NCBI GenBank assembly: GCA_028095005.1
Contig: CM051460.1
Location: 111,387,039 to 111,451,038 of the forward strand
DNA length: 64,000 bases
Origin: Rhynchospora pubera
Taxonomy: Eukaryota; Streptophyta; Magnoliopsida; Poales; Cyperaceae
Direction of reading: 5' to 3'
Shown: positions 1 to 10,593 of the stretch, piece by piece
How positions within the stretch are numbered: the stretch's first letter is position 1
Layout: each line of letters opens with the position of its first letter
Notes under the pieces: generated by a model
Seen by the model: the letters and a program-made list of their open reading frames with translations, nothing else
Databases searched by the model: none
What the model was told of the DNA's origin: nothing
Position numbers and translations under genes: made by a program

Positions 1-151
1 AACACCACCATAACCACCCCACCACTTATATTATATACAATGTTTCGTTCAACCTTCTCCCTTGTTATTATTATTTTTTAACCTACTTTTTAGGTTCATT
101 ACATGGTACATTAATTATCCAAGATTTGGGTGATTTGAGGAACCACGTCAT
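1..151. other. AT-rich flank, no gene seen
   Basis: This edge sequence shows no coding frame and no recognisable repeat. Its last eight bases (144-151) are the left target-site duplication of the element that follows. Confidence 0.5.
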
Positions 152-417
152 TAGGCCTGTCAATACCAACATTTACAAACGTTGTTCCGTTCCGTTCCGT
201 CCAAACGGAACGTTAAACGGAAGAGATTTCAATTTCATTTCTGAAAACGAAACTAAAATTTATAAACATTACTGAAACGAAAAATGACATTCTTCTGAAA
301 TCAATGGTAAATGAAAAACGAAACGTTAAACGGAATAAATTTCAATTTCTTTGACTCGAACGGAACGAAAACGGAACAGATGTGTTCTGCGTTCCGTTTC
401 AACAATTAACAGGTGTA
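152..417 (+). mobile_element. hAT-type MITE, copy A (TAGGCCTGTCAA ends)
   Basis: This 266-bp non-autonomous element starts TAGGCCTGTCAA and ends TTAACAGGTGTA, an imperfect terminal inverted repeat of the TAG...CTA form usual for plant hAT elements. The interior repeats short CGGAAC/GTTCCG words. The 8-bp flanks (144-151 CACGTCAT, 418-425 CACATCGT) match at six of eight positions, which fits an aged duplication. The element is homologous along its length, in inverted orientation, to 43531-43848. There is no coding capacity. Confidence 0.75.
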
Positions 418-762
418 CACATCGTCAATAAAATAAAATAAAATAAAAAGTGTGTAATCCGGTCTACTTCATTTTTTTAACAAGACAATAACGCAATCAG
501 GTGCCACAAATTGCCCCAATATCTTTATTACAAATTTACAATAACATATATTGAAGAGTGCGCAGTTAGTGAAGAGAGAGAGATCGCAAAACCCAATGTC
601 TCGATATTTATGATATAATAAATTGAGAGTACGCGCAATTAATATGACATGTTTAATTGTTTCTGAACGGGTTACAATTCTGAAACTCGAAGTTCGGACT
701 CTTGACTTTACCCAAGTAATTTTGACCCTACTATGCACGTGATCACTTCAAGTCCATGTAAG
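418..762. other. Non-coding stretch between two hAT elements
   Basis: A minus-strand open frame of 89 codons at 469-738 has low-complexity composition and no recognisable motif, so I do not call it a gene. Nothing else is seen. Confidence 0.4.
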
Positions 763-1893
763 TAGGGCTGTACAAAAAAACAAAAATCCGTCGGATGTGT
801 TTAGTCCGTCCAATCCGACCCGTATAATGGATTTAAGAATTATCCGATTTGGGTCGGGTTTTAATTCTATCAACCCGGTTTTATTGAATCAAGTTATATT
901 TTTATTTTGATAATCCGGTTTGTGAAACTTGTAGTGTCTTGAAATCGCCAGGAAATCGCCCATTTTCAAGACACTACAAGTTTCAAACAACAAAATCAAC
1001 CTTATCCTCAATTTTTCTCTTTTAATTAATAAAATCTGCCGCTGGTATTTCACCAGCCGCCCTTCAAAAAAAAAGATAATCCGGTTTGTAACCAGACCCG
1101 TTTTAATTTCATTGATCTCATCTATAAATGAATCACATTTACTGTTTTTTTCAATCCCAAAGTAAGGTTCAAACTTTAAAATAGCATTTCCAGAGTTCTC
1201 AGACAGAATACTTAAAACGCAACCAGAGGTACGTACGAATATGGATTCATTAATATTTTGTTAGTCCATTTAGAAAACATATTCCAGCGTCTTATCTGCA
1301 TGGTTCTAATCTAACAAATCTATATGAAAATTGCATTTTATCTTGCCTCACCACTAATTGTAACGTTCTCAAATATTAATTTTCATGCACACTGACTATG
1401 AATCCCACCAATTGTCGAATGTCCCATACACGCATCTGACAGAACTTCAAATATTTTTAATATTGCAAGGAAAAAAGTTAAAAACCAAGAAGGTTAACTT
1501 AGAGATTTTAAGAGCTGAACGTTACTTCAAATTTTATTTATCGTTATGAATTATCTGTTATATTTTTTAGATTTTTATTAGGAATTTTGTATTTCGCTTG
1601 AGAACGTTGTCAGCTTTTTATGAATTAATAATATGATATCCTTATATTTTTGTCAAAAATTAATATTATTTGTTTACTTATTTTTATTTAATTAATATTG
1701 TCAATTTTATTTATGTACTATATAATTCATAACCCGTTTAACCCGAAAATCCGTAAAAATCTATAGATAAAAAATTTATATGGGTTGGATTGGGTTACGG
1801 GTGGGTCGACTCAATAAATTTATTAACCCGGTATAATTGGATTGGATTGAAATATCGATTAAAAATTATAAACCCGCCCGTTGTACAGCCCTA
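763..1893 (+). mobile_element. hAT-type non-autonomous element, 1.13 kb
   Basis: The ends are TAGGGCTGTACAA at 763 and TTGTACAGCCCTA finishing at 1893, a 13-bp inverted repeat with one mismatch. Subterminal words of the type AATCCGACCCG/CGGGTTGGATT recur in opposite orientation near the two ends, as expected for transposase binding sites of hAT elements. The 8-bp flanks (CATGTAAG and CATGCAGC) match at five positions. The interior is AT-rich and non-coding. A later insertion sits at 924-1074. Confidence 0.75.
909..1089 (+). mobile_element. Retroposed 151-bp insert with 21-bp hairpin and A tail
   Basis: The 15-bp sequence GATAATCCGGTTTGT occurs at 909-923 and again at 1075-1089, flanking a 151-bp insert (924-1074). 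The insert ends in an A9 run, so duplication plus tail indicate target-primed reverse transcription. Its 5' part is a perfect inverted repeat: 924-944 pairs with 964-984 (21 bp) around a 19-nt loop. Near the 3' end GCTGGT and ACCAGC (about 1041-1058) form a short hairpin before the A run, as in the tails of plant L1-type LINEs. It is either a severely truncated LINE with a 5' fold-back or a retroposed structured RNA. Confidence 0.7.
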
Positions 1894-2192
1894 CATGCAG
1901 CAAAGAAGTTTCCAATATATGATAAGAAGTAAAGAACCAAACCAAAGCAGCCTCCAATTAAGTCCAAGGCTCTGATTCAATATATCAAATTATAATCTTA
2001 ATTTTTAACAGGATTTTCGTGCCATGAATTTTGTTCCTCGTAGAAGTTCTACTCGGGCGTGCCATATATAGCACTATTTCAGTGAAACACTTGAGCGAGA
2101 GCTTGTTATAGGAGAGTTGGAAGTTGGAACCGGGTCACCATGGATTCTCTAGGTACTACTTAAGAGTACTTGGTTTTGTTTTTTCTTCACAA

Positions 2193-2340
2193 CAAATATT
2201 AAGAGTACTTGTCATATTTGGTGTTCTAAATCTACCATTCGCTAATATACTGCAAAAGTACCAGTCCAAATTCATGGTGGCACAAGATGAGAGACTGAGA
2301 GCTACATCTGAGGCCTTGAATAACATGAAGATTATAAAGT
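2193..2340 (+). pseudogene. ABCC (MRP-type) ABC transporter exon relic
   Basis: The plus frame reads a segment including [19 protein letters not shown] followed by a [16 protein letters not shown] stretch. This resembles the cytosolic loop and helix region of the first transmembrane domain of plant ABCC/MRP transporters (family knowledge from memory). The frame then runs into AT-rich sequence and stops, and no ATP-binding cassette is found nearby. About 50 codons remain of a protein that is normally about 1,500 residues. An upstream ATG at 2124 is in the same open frame, but the residues between it and the match do not look like ABCC. This is a dead gene fragment. Confidence 0.55.
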
Positions 2341-2375
2341 TAAATGTTATAATTAATATTATTAATTATAATTAA

Positions 2376-3196
2376 TGTGGCCTATATTATTAATATAAAC
2401 TAAGTTCATTTAGATAAATATTCTAATGGGTGCATCAGATTTTGATAGAAAATCTGATGTACCATATTCATTTAATCTGATCCCTTTAATTGCCTTAGTC
2501 AATTATTATTTCTCTCTTCTGTCATAATTTGGCACCTCTTCCCAAAATTTTCATTCAAAAAGAAAAGACAGAAATTGAGAAAAACGCTATTAATTTCAGC
2601 CATCATTTGGACTAAGGTGAAATTAAAAAAGATTAGATTTTTGCATAACGATGTCTTCTCTACAGTCCTGTAAGTTTTAATTATGATTGATAAATTTTAT
2701 ATGAAATTACATGATCTTGGAATGTTGATTAAATATTATTTTGGATTAATATTTAGAATCCTAATATTTTGGTATCAGGCAGTATGTATTTTCATATAAA
2801 ATACAATTTATAGTAATTTCGTATTTTACTGTATTTTTTCTGGAATTTATAAAATTATTTACGTATTCTTTCCTTATGTAATTTTTTATATTTGTTTTGG
2901 AGACATGGATTATTCCTCCATTTATTTATCTACCTTATTTATGGAACAAGTACAAACAGAAAACAGGAGAGATGTTTATTCACGTGTATCTCTCAAATCT
3001 GCATAGAATACAAGTCGGTTGTATAGTTTCTTGGTCCAAACCTAATTAGATCCCTTGAATTTGGATTAGATAGTTTACAACTGGGGAGGACGAATGCATC
3101 TACGCCTAGATTTTATAGCATCTGTACAGCATCTGTACTCCTATTGTTTTCCGCCTCTTATTCTTCACGCATTTTGTTCTTGGTCCCTACAATTTT
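2376..3196. other. AT-rich non-coding stretch
   Basis: No coding frame, RNA gene or clear repeat boundary was recognised. Confidence 0.4.
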
Positions 3197-3331
3197 GGGT
3201 GTGTTTGGTAAAATGTTGAATAAGTCTTATTTCGAATAAGGTTTATTCGGGATAAAACCAAATGCATTTTGAATAAGTCTTATTCTGAATAAGAATTTAT
3301 TCAACTCCTTATTCTAATACCAAACGTGTTT
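3197..3331 (+). mobile_element. Short MITE with GTGTTTGGTA termini
   Basis: About 135 bp bounded by GGGTGTGTTTGGTA on the left and TACCAAACGTGTTT on the right, an imperfect terminal inverted repeat. The interior repeats GAATAAG and its complement, so the whole unit can fold. It lacks coding potential. The target duplication is not resolved. Confidence 0.6.
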
Positions 3332-3466
3332 ATATAAACATGCAAGCACGGACAAGCATAAAATTAATATAAATAACATAATAATATTTTTGTTGCTAGA
3401 GATACAATCATAATCATACATATCCATAATATAAACCTAATATAAATAACAACCGCTATCGATCGC

Positions 3467-3588
3467 TCGGCCCTGACTTTCATATATCCGATAAGACTTG
3501 GCCACGACTTTCATCCATCCGATCAGGCTCGACCACGGCTTTCATCCATTCGATAAGGCTCGGCACGGCTTTCATCCATCCAATGACC
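3467..3588 (+). repeat. Minisatellite, about 4 units of ~32 bp
   Basis: The core CACGGCTTTCATCCATCCGAT recurs about four times with substitutions: copies start near 3469, 3501, 3533 and 3563. It is GC-richer than its surroundings. Function unknown. Confidence 0.7.
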
Positions 3589-4290
3589 TTGCAAAAACAT
3601 TAGCGGCAAGAATTAATATTCATATACTATCAAGTATGGATGTATATATGACAAAAATCAAAGAATTTTAAATTATTTTTAAGTCATATACAATGTAGTA
3701 ACAGACGTGTAACATGTTCTCTTAAACTTATGGAAGCAAATTGAAGCTATTTCGATAATCTGTCTATGATTAATTAATTAATGGCACTAGTAACAACGGC
3801 AGATGCAAGTTTGGGCACCCATACGTCCATTATTTTGTTTGACAATAAAAATATTTCTAATCTTTAGTTGATCTCTTACGCAGGATCAGCAAATTCCTAA
3901 TTATTATACAGCAAATCAAGTGAGCTAACAAGGGGAAAAAAATCCAAATCAAATTGGTTTCAAACTGGTACTTCCTTGGCCTGGCATGAGACAGGTTCCA
4001 CCCCTACATGCCAGTAATAACCAGTACAAAATAAAACCATTGAAATCAGCATGGCCAGGTTTATATTGAAGTAACTCAGAATTTTAAGTGCACTGGGTAA
4101 TGTCTATTAGGAGCATTACATGATGGACATACCAGGCATATACTAAGTTACTAACACATATACTAACGAAGTACCGGTACACTAGTTGGGTCTCAATTCA
4201 GTTCCAATGCAGTTTTATATTAGTGTATTAACGCAACTGCGATATGATTGTGCATCATACATATATTCTTACCTTACAAAGGACTAAATT
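3589..4290. other. AT-rich non-coding stretch
   Basis: No coding frame or element boundary recognised. Confidence 0.35.
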
Positions 4291-4299
4291 GCTTTGCTT

Positions 4300-5434
4300 C
4301 TTGTTAGTGTATTAACCCTCTGAATTTCTTTGTTTCTCCTCTGAATTTCACCCCAAAACCCTCTGAAATGATGAAAAAGGACAATGACAAAAACTTACTT
4401 TTCCTACCGTCCGAAACTGCTATGTAAGTCTCGTTACACCCATTAGAAGCCATGAAAATGCAAAAATCAATGAAATCTTGCTTCAATCACCCCAAGTCTC
4501 TCACCTAGGCTTCAAATCCGACTAAAAAAGCAACTCAGATCTATCAATCAAGGAAGTTGTGATTCAACCATAGATCAAGAATGAGGGGGGGGAGGAAGGA
4601 GGTTTCTTACCATGGTACCGATCCCTTCGACAAGAGGTGAAGTCCCTCAATCACGAAGTAGCGCTAGCGATCTCTCATCGTTGGGCAATGCCGATGGCAG
4701 CCGACGTAATCGAGAGGAGGTGAGGTCGAGACATCGTAAAGATCAAGGAAAGGGGAGAGGAGATTGAGGGTCTGAAGGGAAAAAAGTTAATAGGAGGCTG
4801 TCGGTGGAAAAGGAGATGAAGAGATGACTAGCCAACTAGAGTTTGGGGGAGGAGAGGTTCGGACTTAATCAATTTTGGCAATGACGAAGAAGTAAGAAGG
4901 GGAGATGATAAAGGAGAAGAGCGGACTCCAAATGAAATTAAAATGAATAAAGGGCTATTTGGATTCATTGGGGAATTTGGAGAATTTCATCTTCCTAACA
5001 TAAATTTATTATTAACAATCCAAACTCTTCACAAAGTTACACACTTCCCAATAAATTTATGCCTAGGAATTGGAAATTTCCAAAATTCCTAAGAGATCCA
5101 AACGGCCCCAAAGAGAAAAGGCTTGGGACCCGATCACTATGACGGTTTTTATTTAAAAATCATTATAATCTAATCTGTAACGGTTATTTTATAAAAATCG
5201 TTATAGATTATAATAGATTCTGTAACGGTTATTTTATAAAAACCGTTACAGAAGGTCTGATGGTTTTTTTTTTGACGGAAAAATTATAACGGTTTTATAA
5301 AAATAACTGTTACAGATTAGTTTTTCTTTTTTTTCCGCACGTTGTCTACAACAGTTCTGTAACGGTTTTTAATAAAATTATGAAAACCGTTACAGATGAT
5401 CTGTTACAAAAGCTTGTTTTTTTGTGGTACTGAA
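4300..5434 (-). mobile_element. CACTA-like element end (subterminal repeat block 5129-5434)
   Basis: At 5129-5410 the unit CTGTAACGGTT...AACCGTTACAG is repeated several times in both orientations, the dense subterminal repeat array typical of plant CACTA elements. The right edge, read in reverse complement from about 5433, is CAGTACCACAAAAAAACAAG, close to the usual CACTACnACAA terminus. The adjoining 4300-4950 is purine-rich and may be the interior, but no transposase frame is seen. A MITE is nested at 4952-5109. The left end was not found. Confidence 0.5.
4952..5109 (+). mobile_element. MITE, CCAAACTCTTCACAAA family, copy 1
   Basis: A 158-bp unit with GGGCTATTTGGAT and ATCCAAACGGCCC as terminal inverted repeats. 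It holds the family core AATCCAAACTCTTCACAAAG followed by TTACACACTTCCCAATAAAT. Related copies are at about 11372-11530, 35687-35790 and 35817-36062. No coding capacity. Confidence 0.65.
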
Positions 5435-6292
5435 CATGGTTCAAAAAATCGGCCGATTCCGAGTCAAATTAGGTGATTCGGATCGGAATCGGCGGAGGGC
5501 GATCCGATTTTAGACAGTTTGGAACGAAATCGGGTTGAGATTAACAAAAACCACCATTAATGGTGGTGTTCATCAATGAATAGAGGAGAAGGGGTGTGCG
5601 GAAGGCCGCCTGAGGTGGGTAGGGGCGAGAGAGATGCGTAGGAGGCCGGTAGAACCAGTTTGGAGGAGGGTGGCGCACCTAGGTTTAGGTGGTTCCGCTT
5701 CTTTTTTTTTCCATTGCTGTCTAGAAAGGGAGTCGGGAAATTAAGGATGGAGAAGAAAGGTATAAACTGGACCAGTCCAGTTTGCTATTTTTTTATTTAG
5801 ACGATTTTAGAATTTTCTGAAATGAAAAAATAATAATTAAAACAAAAACATGCTAACCAAAGGCATTTAAATTATAAGGCACTTAAATTATAAGTTTTTT
5901 TATTCTACGTTAGTAATTGAAATAATAAGGTGTTTTAATAAATATTTATTTATAAATTTTTTTTACAAAAATATTTCATTAATCATAAAAATTATCTTAA
6001 TAATTTTCAATATTTCGATTTTCTGAAAATTTTAACGTATTACACTGGCTTCCATAATTATAAAATTGTTATATATTAATTGATTTTATAGTTCCAATCT
6101 TTGATATTTAGCTCATATTTAAAAAAAAATAATAATTTCCGTATTTTTTAAATTTTTTCTAAATTTTAAATGCATAAAATATGATTTTCATGAAAATTCG
6201 ATTCTCCGAGCCGATTCATCCGATTTTTTCCGATTCGACTACTCGGACCAACAGTCCGATTCCGATTCTGATTCCAAATTTTCAGAACCATG
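5435..6292 (+). mobile_element. hAT-type non-autonomous element, perfect 8-bp TSD
   Basis: This 858-bp element starts CATGGTTC and ends GAACCATG. It is flanked by a perfect 8-bp duplication GTACTGAA (5427-5434 and 6293-6300), the hAT signature length. ATCGGCCGATTCC-like words near the left end recur as ATCCGATTTTTTCCGATTCG near the right end. The interior has no convincing coding frame. It landed at the right border of the CACTA-like repeat block. Confidence 0.85.
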
Positions 6293-6300
6293 GTACTGAA

Positions 6301-6520
6301 CATGGAATGTATACTCCTTTTATTAGAAAACAGTACTTTTTATTAGGAACATTTCTTGTGGTCTTTCTTAGAAAACAGTACTTTGTTACATTATATTCAT
6401 TAGAAAGAAATGAACTAGTTCGGAATCATACCTTTGTTATATTAAATCAAGAACTTTAGACCTTGCCAGATTATTATTGAATTTCTAATTTTTGTTTCCA
6501 TGCTAACTGCTGCTTTCTGC
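6301..6520. other. Non-coding spacer
   Basis: A short plus-strand open frame crosses 6181-6459, but it runs from the hAT element into flank and has no motif. Nothing supported. Confidence 0.4.
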
Positions 6521-6525
6521 ATAAC

Positions 6526-6965
6526 TGTCAAAGATTATAGTCGGTATCATCTAATATAATTCAATGTAAGATAGATATACCGAAAGTGCAGCGGAAGTGA
6601 TGGACTTCTGCCACGCGAGAATCAACACCTTCACAGCCTCTTGTTCTTCTCTATGCACCAGTGGAATACAACCACATGTAGGGCTGCAATCACACTGTTC
6701 AAAATGCACACCGCTCTAGACTCAACGATCTCTCTTGCTTGAGAGAAGTGGAACTCTCCCTCTTTCTCTGTGTTCTCTCTCTCTCAGAAGAAGAAGAACA
6801 AAAGGACTCTCTCTCTTATTGATTCAACAACAGAGATAATAGATATAACGTATATCTATTAAATAAGCGTCCACAGGCGAAATGACGCCTGTCTGCATGT
6901 GAACGTAGACGGTCCGTCTGGAACCTCAGACGGTCCGTTTGTCTGAGTCTCCACTATTTCTAACA
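6526..6965 (-). mobile_element. Solo LTR, 440 bp, copia-like, with 5-bp TSD ATAAC
   Basis: Plus-strand ends are TG (6526) and CA (6965), and the perfect 5-bp duplication ATAAC flanks it at 6521-6525 and 6966-6970. Read on the minus strand it begins TGTTAGAAATAG, a common copia LTR start, and ends CTTTGACA. A palindromic GACGGTCCGTCTG repeat lies near its U3 end (about 6906-6945). No internal domain remains, so this is what recombination between the two LTRs of one insertion leaves behind. The lineage is not certain. Confidence 0.85.
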
Positions 6966-7466
6966 ATAACTAATAAAGGTTTCTTTTTGCATAACTAATA
7001 TATTACTTATCGTACTCTGTAAATTCATTTCAGGCTACTTATATAAAATAGGGGTTGAAATGATACATCACATATTACTGCTACTCTCTGCATAATTTTT
7101 TTTTAAAACAAAAGTAACCCAAGCAGGGTTACCAGCTTTTCATTAAGCCAAGGAAAGTCATACAAAGTTTGTCACACAATCCTGCAGTAAAAAGGTGTCC
7201 AACTATCACCTCTTTCAAAATAAGCTCACAATCCAAAGAAACTAAAGTACATTATTCCAGAGATTCAAAACAAAAGAAGAAAGCTGCAATGGATTTAAGA
7301 GGTTCCATCTGTGACATGTCCTTCACTGGTTGCGTCACTGTCTCTAGCAGCATGCAACTCAGCCAGGTTCTTTAAGCTTCCTTCCATACCTGAGCTTGTA
7401 CCTGTCCAAAAATGAAAGAGATGTAACGCATTAAGATTTGTGCCTAAAGGGGATTTTCCTTTTGCA

Positions 7467-8183
7467 TCATTGAACACTATCATTCCTCTCTTTCCAATGG
7501 CTCCAACATATTGCTGCAACTAAGGTTTTAGCAAACAGCTTTTTGTTGGTGGCCAAATTGTTACGACTCTGCCAAATGTCAGTTAAAGAGTTGCAATTAA
7601 GAAAAATACCCCTATCATTAAATAAGTTAAAACCTCTCCAGAAATCAGTAATAGTCTCACAATCAACAAAGAGATGATTGACTGTTTCAGCATTATTACA
7701 GAAAGGACATTTAATAGGTCCTATTTTTCCCCTTTTCTGCAAATTATCCCCAGTCAGTATCCTATTATTTATTACTAACCACAAAAAGAGTTTGACTTTA
7801 AGGGGTATTCTTAAGTGCCAGACAGAATCATTCATGTTGCAAGTAATACCACTATGATTGAGGAATTTGTAAAAGGACTTTACTGTGTAAATTCCTTTGC
7901 TTTCCATAGTCCAACAGGTAGAGTCTCTGTTGTCAGAGAGTGCCATGTTGTTTAACAATTCAAAGATCACACTTTTTTCCTCTCTCATGACTAAAGTAAC
8001 TCCTCTAGTAAGATGTAAATTGGGTTTTCCCTTGTTGAAACACTGGGCAATTGTACAATTGCTGTTCTTGGTTTTTTCAAAAGTCTTTGGAAATTGTTTG
8101 CTAAGAGGAAAATCCTCCCACCAAACGTCTTTCCAAAATCTTAGGTGATTACCATTCTCTACTATCCTTCTAATACTTATCAT
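7467..8183 (-). pseudogene. LINE ORF2 C-terminus: zf-RVT zinc-binding domain
   Basis: The 238-codon open segment encodes GIYTVKSFYKFL and later WHLRIPLKVKLFLWLV, then CPFCNNAETVNHLFVDC. This is the order seen in the reverse-transcriptase zinc-binding domain (zf-RVT) of plant non-LTR elements: a KSFY motif, W..IP.K...F.W, and a CxxC...H..xxC cluster. The domain follows RT in ORF2 and helps the protein bind element RNA. The segment is out of frame with the upstream RT piece (8319-8579), so the ORF is broken between 8183 and 8319. The listed left end is an internal codon of the decayed frame. Confidence 0.85.
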
Positions 8184-8318
8184 GAACTGGATATGTACAG
8201 TGTTGACATCCTTCCATAAGTTGGAGGAGTTGTGATTTCCAAACTTGCCACCATATTTAATGATAGCTAACTCTTTCCAGATGGATTGATGATCATTATT
8301 GACATACTTCCAAGCCCA

Positions 8319-8579
8319 TTAACCTAATAGAGCATTGTTCATGTGTTTGAGATTCAGTATTCCCCAGCCACCATGCTCTTTGCTTCTACAAATGATGTCC
8401 CAATTGACAAGACTCATCTTATTCTTTTTATTTTGAAAACTACCCCAGAGGAAACTCCTCCTTAATTTATCAATTTTCAAGATGACCCAGCTGGGACATC
8501 TGAAAAGGGAAAAGTAATACAGTGGAGTAGCTGTAAGAGCAGAATTCAAAAGAATTAATCTTCCCACTAAAGATAGCAA
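8319..8579 (-). pseudogene. LINE ORF2 fragment: end of reverse transcriptase
   Basis: The frame reads SLVGRLILLNSALTATPLYY, then PSWVILKIDKLRRSFLWG, then a segment with VNWDIICRSKEHGGWGI. These are characteristic of the region just after the catalytic RT core of plant L1-type ORF2. The open reading continues upstream to about 8690 (PIKYLGRSLHWRK). The catalytic FADD-type motif is missing because the copy is truncated. It stops at 8319, before the zf-RVT segment, through mutation. Confidence 0.8.
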
Positions 8580-8601
8580 TTTTCCTTTCCAACTAGAGAG
8601 T

Positions 8602-9246
8602 TTGCTATTGACTTTGTCTATGAGTTTGTTCCAGTCTAGCCTGCAAGGCTTTCTCCAGTGCAGGGATCGTCCCAGATACTTGATTGGGGAACAAGCCTTC
8701 TATGTAAGAGGTGACATGAGGAGAGGAAGAGGAAGAAGAGGCAGAGGGTTTAGTCTAAGAGGAGGAAGAAGGGGAAGATCAAGTGGTGAATCAAGATCAA
8801 GAGGGAGAAATTCAGACACTTCCGATAATGATTCATCTGAATATCACAAGAAAGATGTGAGGTGTTACAACTGTAACCAACTGGGGCATTATCAGTCTGA
8901 GTGCAAGGAGTATAAGAAGAAGGTAATTTGATGCCATTACTGTAACAATTTGGGTCACATTCAATCACAGTGTCATCTTAAAAGAAGAGACGAAGGGCAG
9001 GCTAGTTTTGCTCAAGAATCAGATGAAGCACAAGAAGAGGAAGAGGATGCCTTGTTCATGGCGCACACAAGTCATTCAATAGATCCAACCACTGTCTGGT
9101 TTTTGGACAGTGGATGTTCGAATCACATGACCGGTTACAAAGATCAGTTCACCACTCTTGATGAGTCATTTAAGCACCATGTAAAGCTTGGAGACAACAA
9201 GTCAATACAGGTTGAAGGAAAAGGAACCAACAGAAGCACCCATTAA
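8602..9246 (+). pseudogene. copia gag zinc knuckles and protease N-part
   Basis: From about 8690 the frame gives an RGRGRRGRGFSLRGG basic region, then CYNCNQLGHYQSEC, a stop (TGA, about 8929), then CHYCNNLGHIQSQC. Both are CX2CX4HX4C zinc knuckles of nucleocapsid type. After an acidic segment comes VWFLDSGCSNHMTG, the catalytic DSG of the copia aspartic protease. The protein then breaks off. Normally gag-protease leads into integrase, but here the GAG-pre-integrase and integrase domains are deleted. The first 88 nt of the listed span lie in the LINE. Confidence 0.85.
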
Positions 9247-9300
9247 GACATATGTTCGAAGGAGAAGGGAAAAAGATGACTCAAACAGAAGACAAGGCTT

Positions 9301-9963
9301 ATGTCTGACCTGTATGAGCAAACTCACATAATGCTGGTAGCTGATCCACTAAGTTTTGAAGAAGCTGCAGACAAGGAGGAATGGAACAATGCAATGAGAG
9401 AGGAAATTGCTGCAATTGAAAGGAATGAAACATGGAAGATGGTAAGTTTACCAGAAGGCAAAAATGCAATTGGCGTGAAATGGCTTTACAAAACAAAGCT
9501 AGGTCCTGACGGAGAAATTGTGAAGTATAAAGCAAGATTGGTAGTGAAAGGCTACACTAAAAAACATGGAGTCGATTTTGATGAAACTTTTGCACCTGTG
9601 GCTAGATTTGAGACAATAAGGGCATTTCTGGCATTGGCAGCCTTTTCAAAATTGAGGGTGTACCAGTTTGATGTTAAATCAGCATTTTTAAATAGGAAAT
9701 TGAAGGAGGATGTGTTTGTAGAGCAGCCAAAGGGATTTGAAGTGCAAGGGAAAGAGAAACTGGTGTACAAATTGAATAAAGCACTCGATGGCTTGAAACA
9801 AGCTCCAAGAGCTTGGTACAGTAAAATTGATGGTTACTTCATGAAATCGGGATTTGTGAGAAGCAACAGTGAGCCTAGTCTGTATGTCAAGAAGAACATG
9901 AAGGGTGAATCCTTATTTGTGTGTCTTTATGTAGATGACATGATCTACATGGGGTCAAATTAG
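9301..9963 (+). pseudogene. copia reverse transcriptase, N-terminal part
   Basis: The 220-codon frame holds the RVT_2 signature. EEWNNAMREEIAAIERNETW is followed by GVKWLYKTKLGPDGEIVKYK, then ARLVVKGYTKKHGVDFDETF, the usual copia fingers region. YQFDVKSAFLNRKL carries the first catalytic Asp, and LYVDDMIYMG carries the YVDD active site (about codons 209-217). A TAG stop at 9961 separates it from the rest of RT. The ATG at 9301 is internal to the original polyprotein and is not a true start. Confidence 0.9.
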
Positions 9964-9966
9964 AGA

Positions 9967-10593
9967 ATGGTTGAAGAATTCAAAGAGAGTATGAAAAAGG
10001 AGTTTGAAATGACCGATCTTGGTCTGCTCAAATACTTCTTGGGATTAGAAGTAACTCAAACTAGTGAAGGGATCTTTATTTCAAAAAGAAAGTATGTCCT
10101 AGATCTTTTGAACAAGTTCAACATGAAGAATTGCAAGTCAGTGAGCACACCCATGAATGCTAAAGAGAAGCTGAACAAAGATGATGGAACTCCAATAACT
10201 GATGCTGCATTGTACAGAAGTTTGGTTGGTGGACTAATTTACCTCACTCACACACGACCATATGTTTCATACTCAGTTGGTGTGGTGTCCCGATTCATGC
10301 ACAAACCTTCAAAACATCACATGGGTGCAGCCAAAAGGATTCTCAGGTATGTTGCTGGGACAACTGATTTTGGTTTATGGTATGGTGAGAAAACAACAAG
10401 GAAGCTAAGTGGTTTCAGTGACAGTGACTGGGCTGGGTTTGTGAAGATTTGTAAAGCACCTCTGGTTACTTGTTTGTACTTGGTTCGAGTCCTATCAGTT
10501 GGAAATCCAAGAAACAACCAACAGTGGCACTTTCTTCAACTGAAGCAGAATATGTGGCAGTTTGTTGTTCTGCTTGTCAGGCTGTTTGGTTAA
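9967..10593 (+). pseudogene. copia RT C-part and RNase H N-part
   Basis: This continues the same frame after the stop at 9961. FEMTDLGLLKYFLGLEV and a CKSVSTPMN segment follow, then YRSLVGGLIYLTHTRPYVS (the RT connection), then GFSDSDWAGF, the first catalytic Asp region of RNase H. At about 10445 the frame shifts and the remaining RNase H motifs continue in the frame of the next entry. The residues from about 10450 to 10593 in this frame are out-of-frame translation. Confidence 0.85.

Larger units (their letters stand above)
7098..8690 (-). mobile_element. L1-type LINE, 5'-truncated
   Basis: Read on the minus strand this holds the end of ORF2 and a 3' tail. An A-rich tail is at 7098-7109, preceded by AGCTGGTAACCCTGCTTGGG, a short-hairpin 3' end typical of plant LINEs. 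Coding similarity starts at about 8690 and includes the RT thumb/connection and the zf-RVT domain. The 5' end abuts copia sequence with no target duplication that I can find. Stops and frameshifts make it inactive. Confidence 0.85.

Noticed and set aside
7897..8148. Plus-strand open frame over the LINE
   Set aside because: It is the antisense shadow of the zf-RVT coding segment; the minus frame carries recognised motifs.
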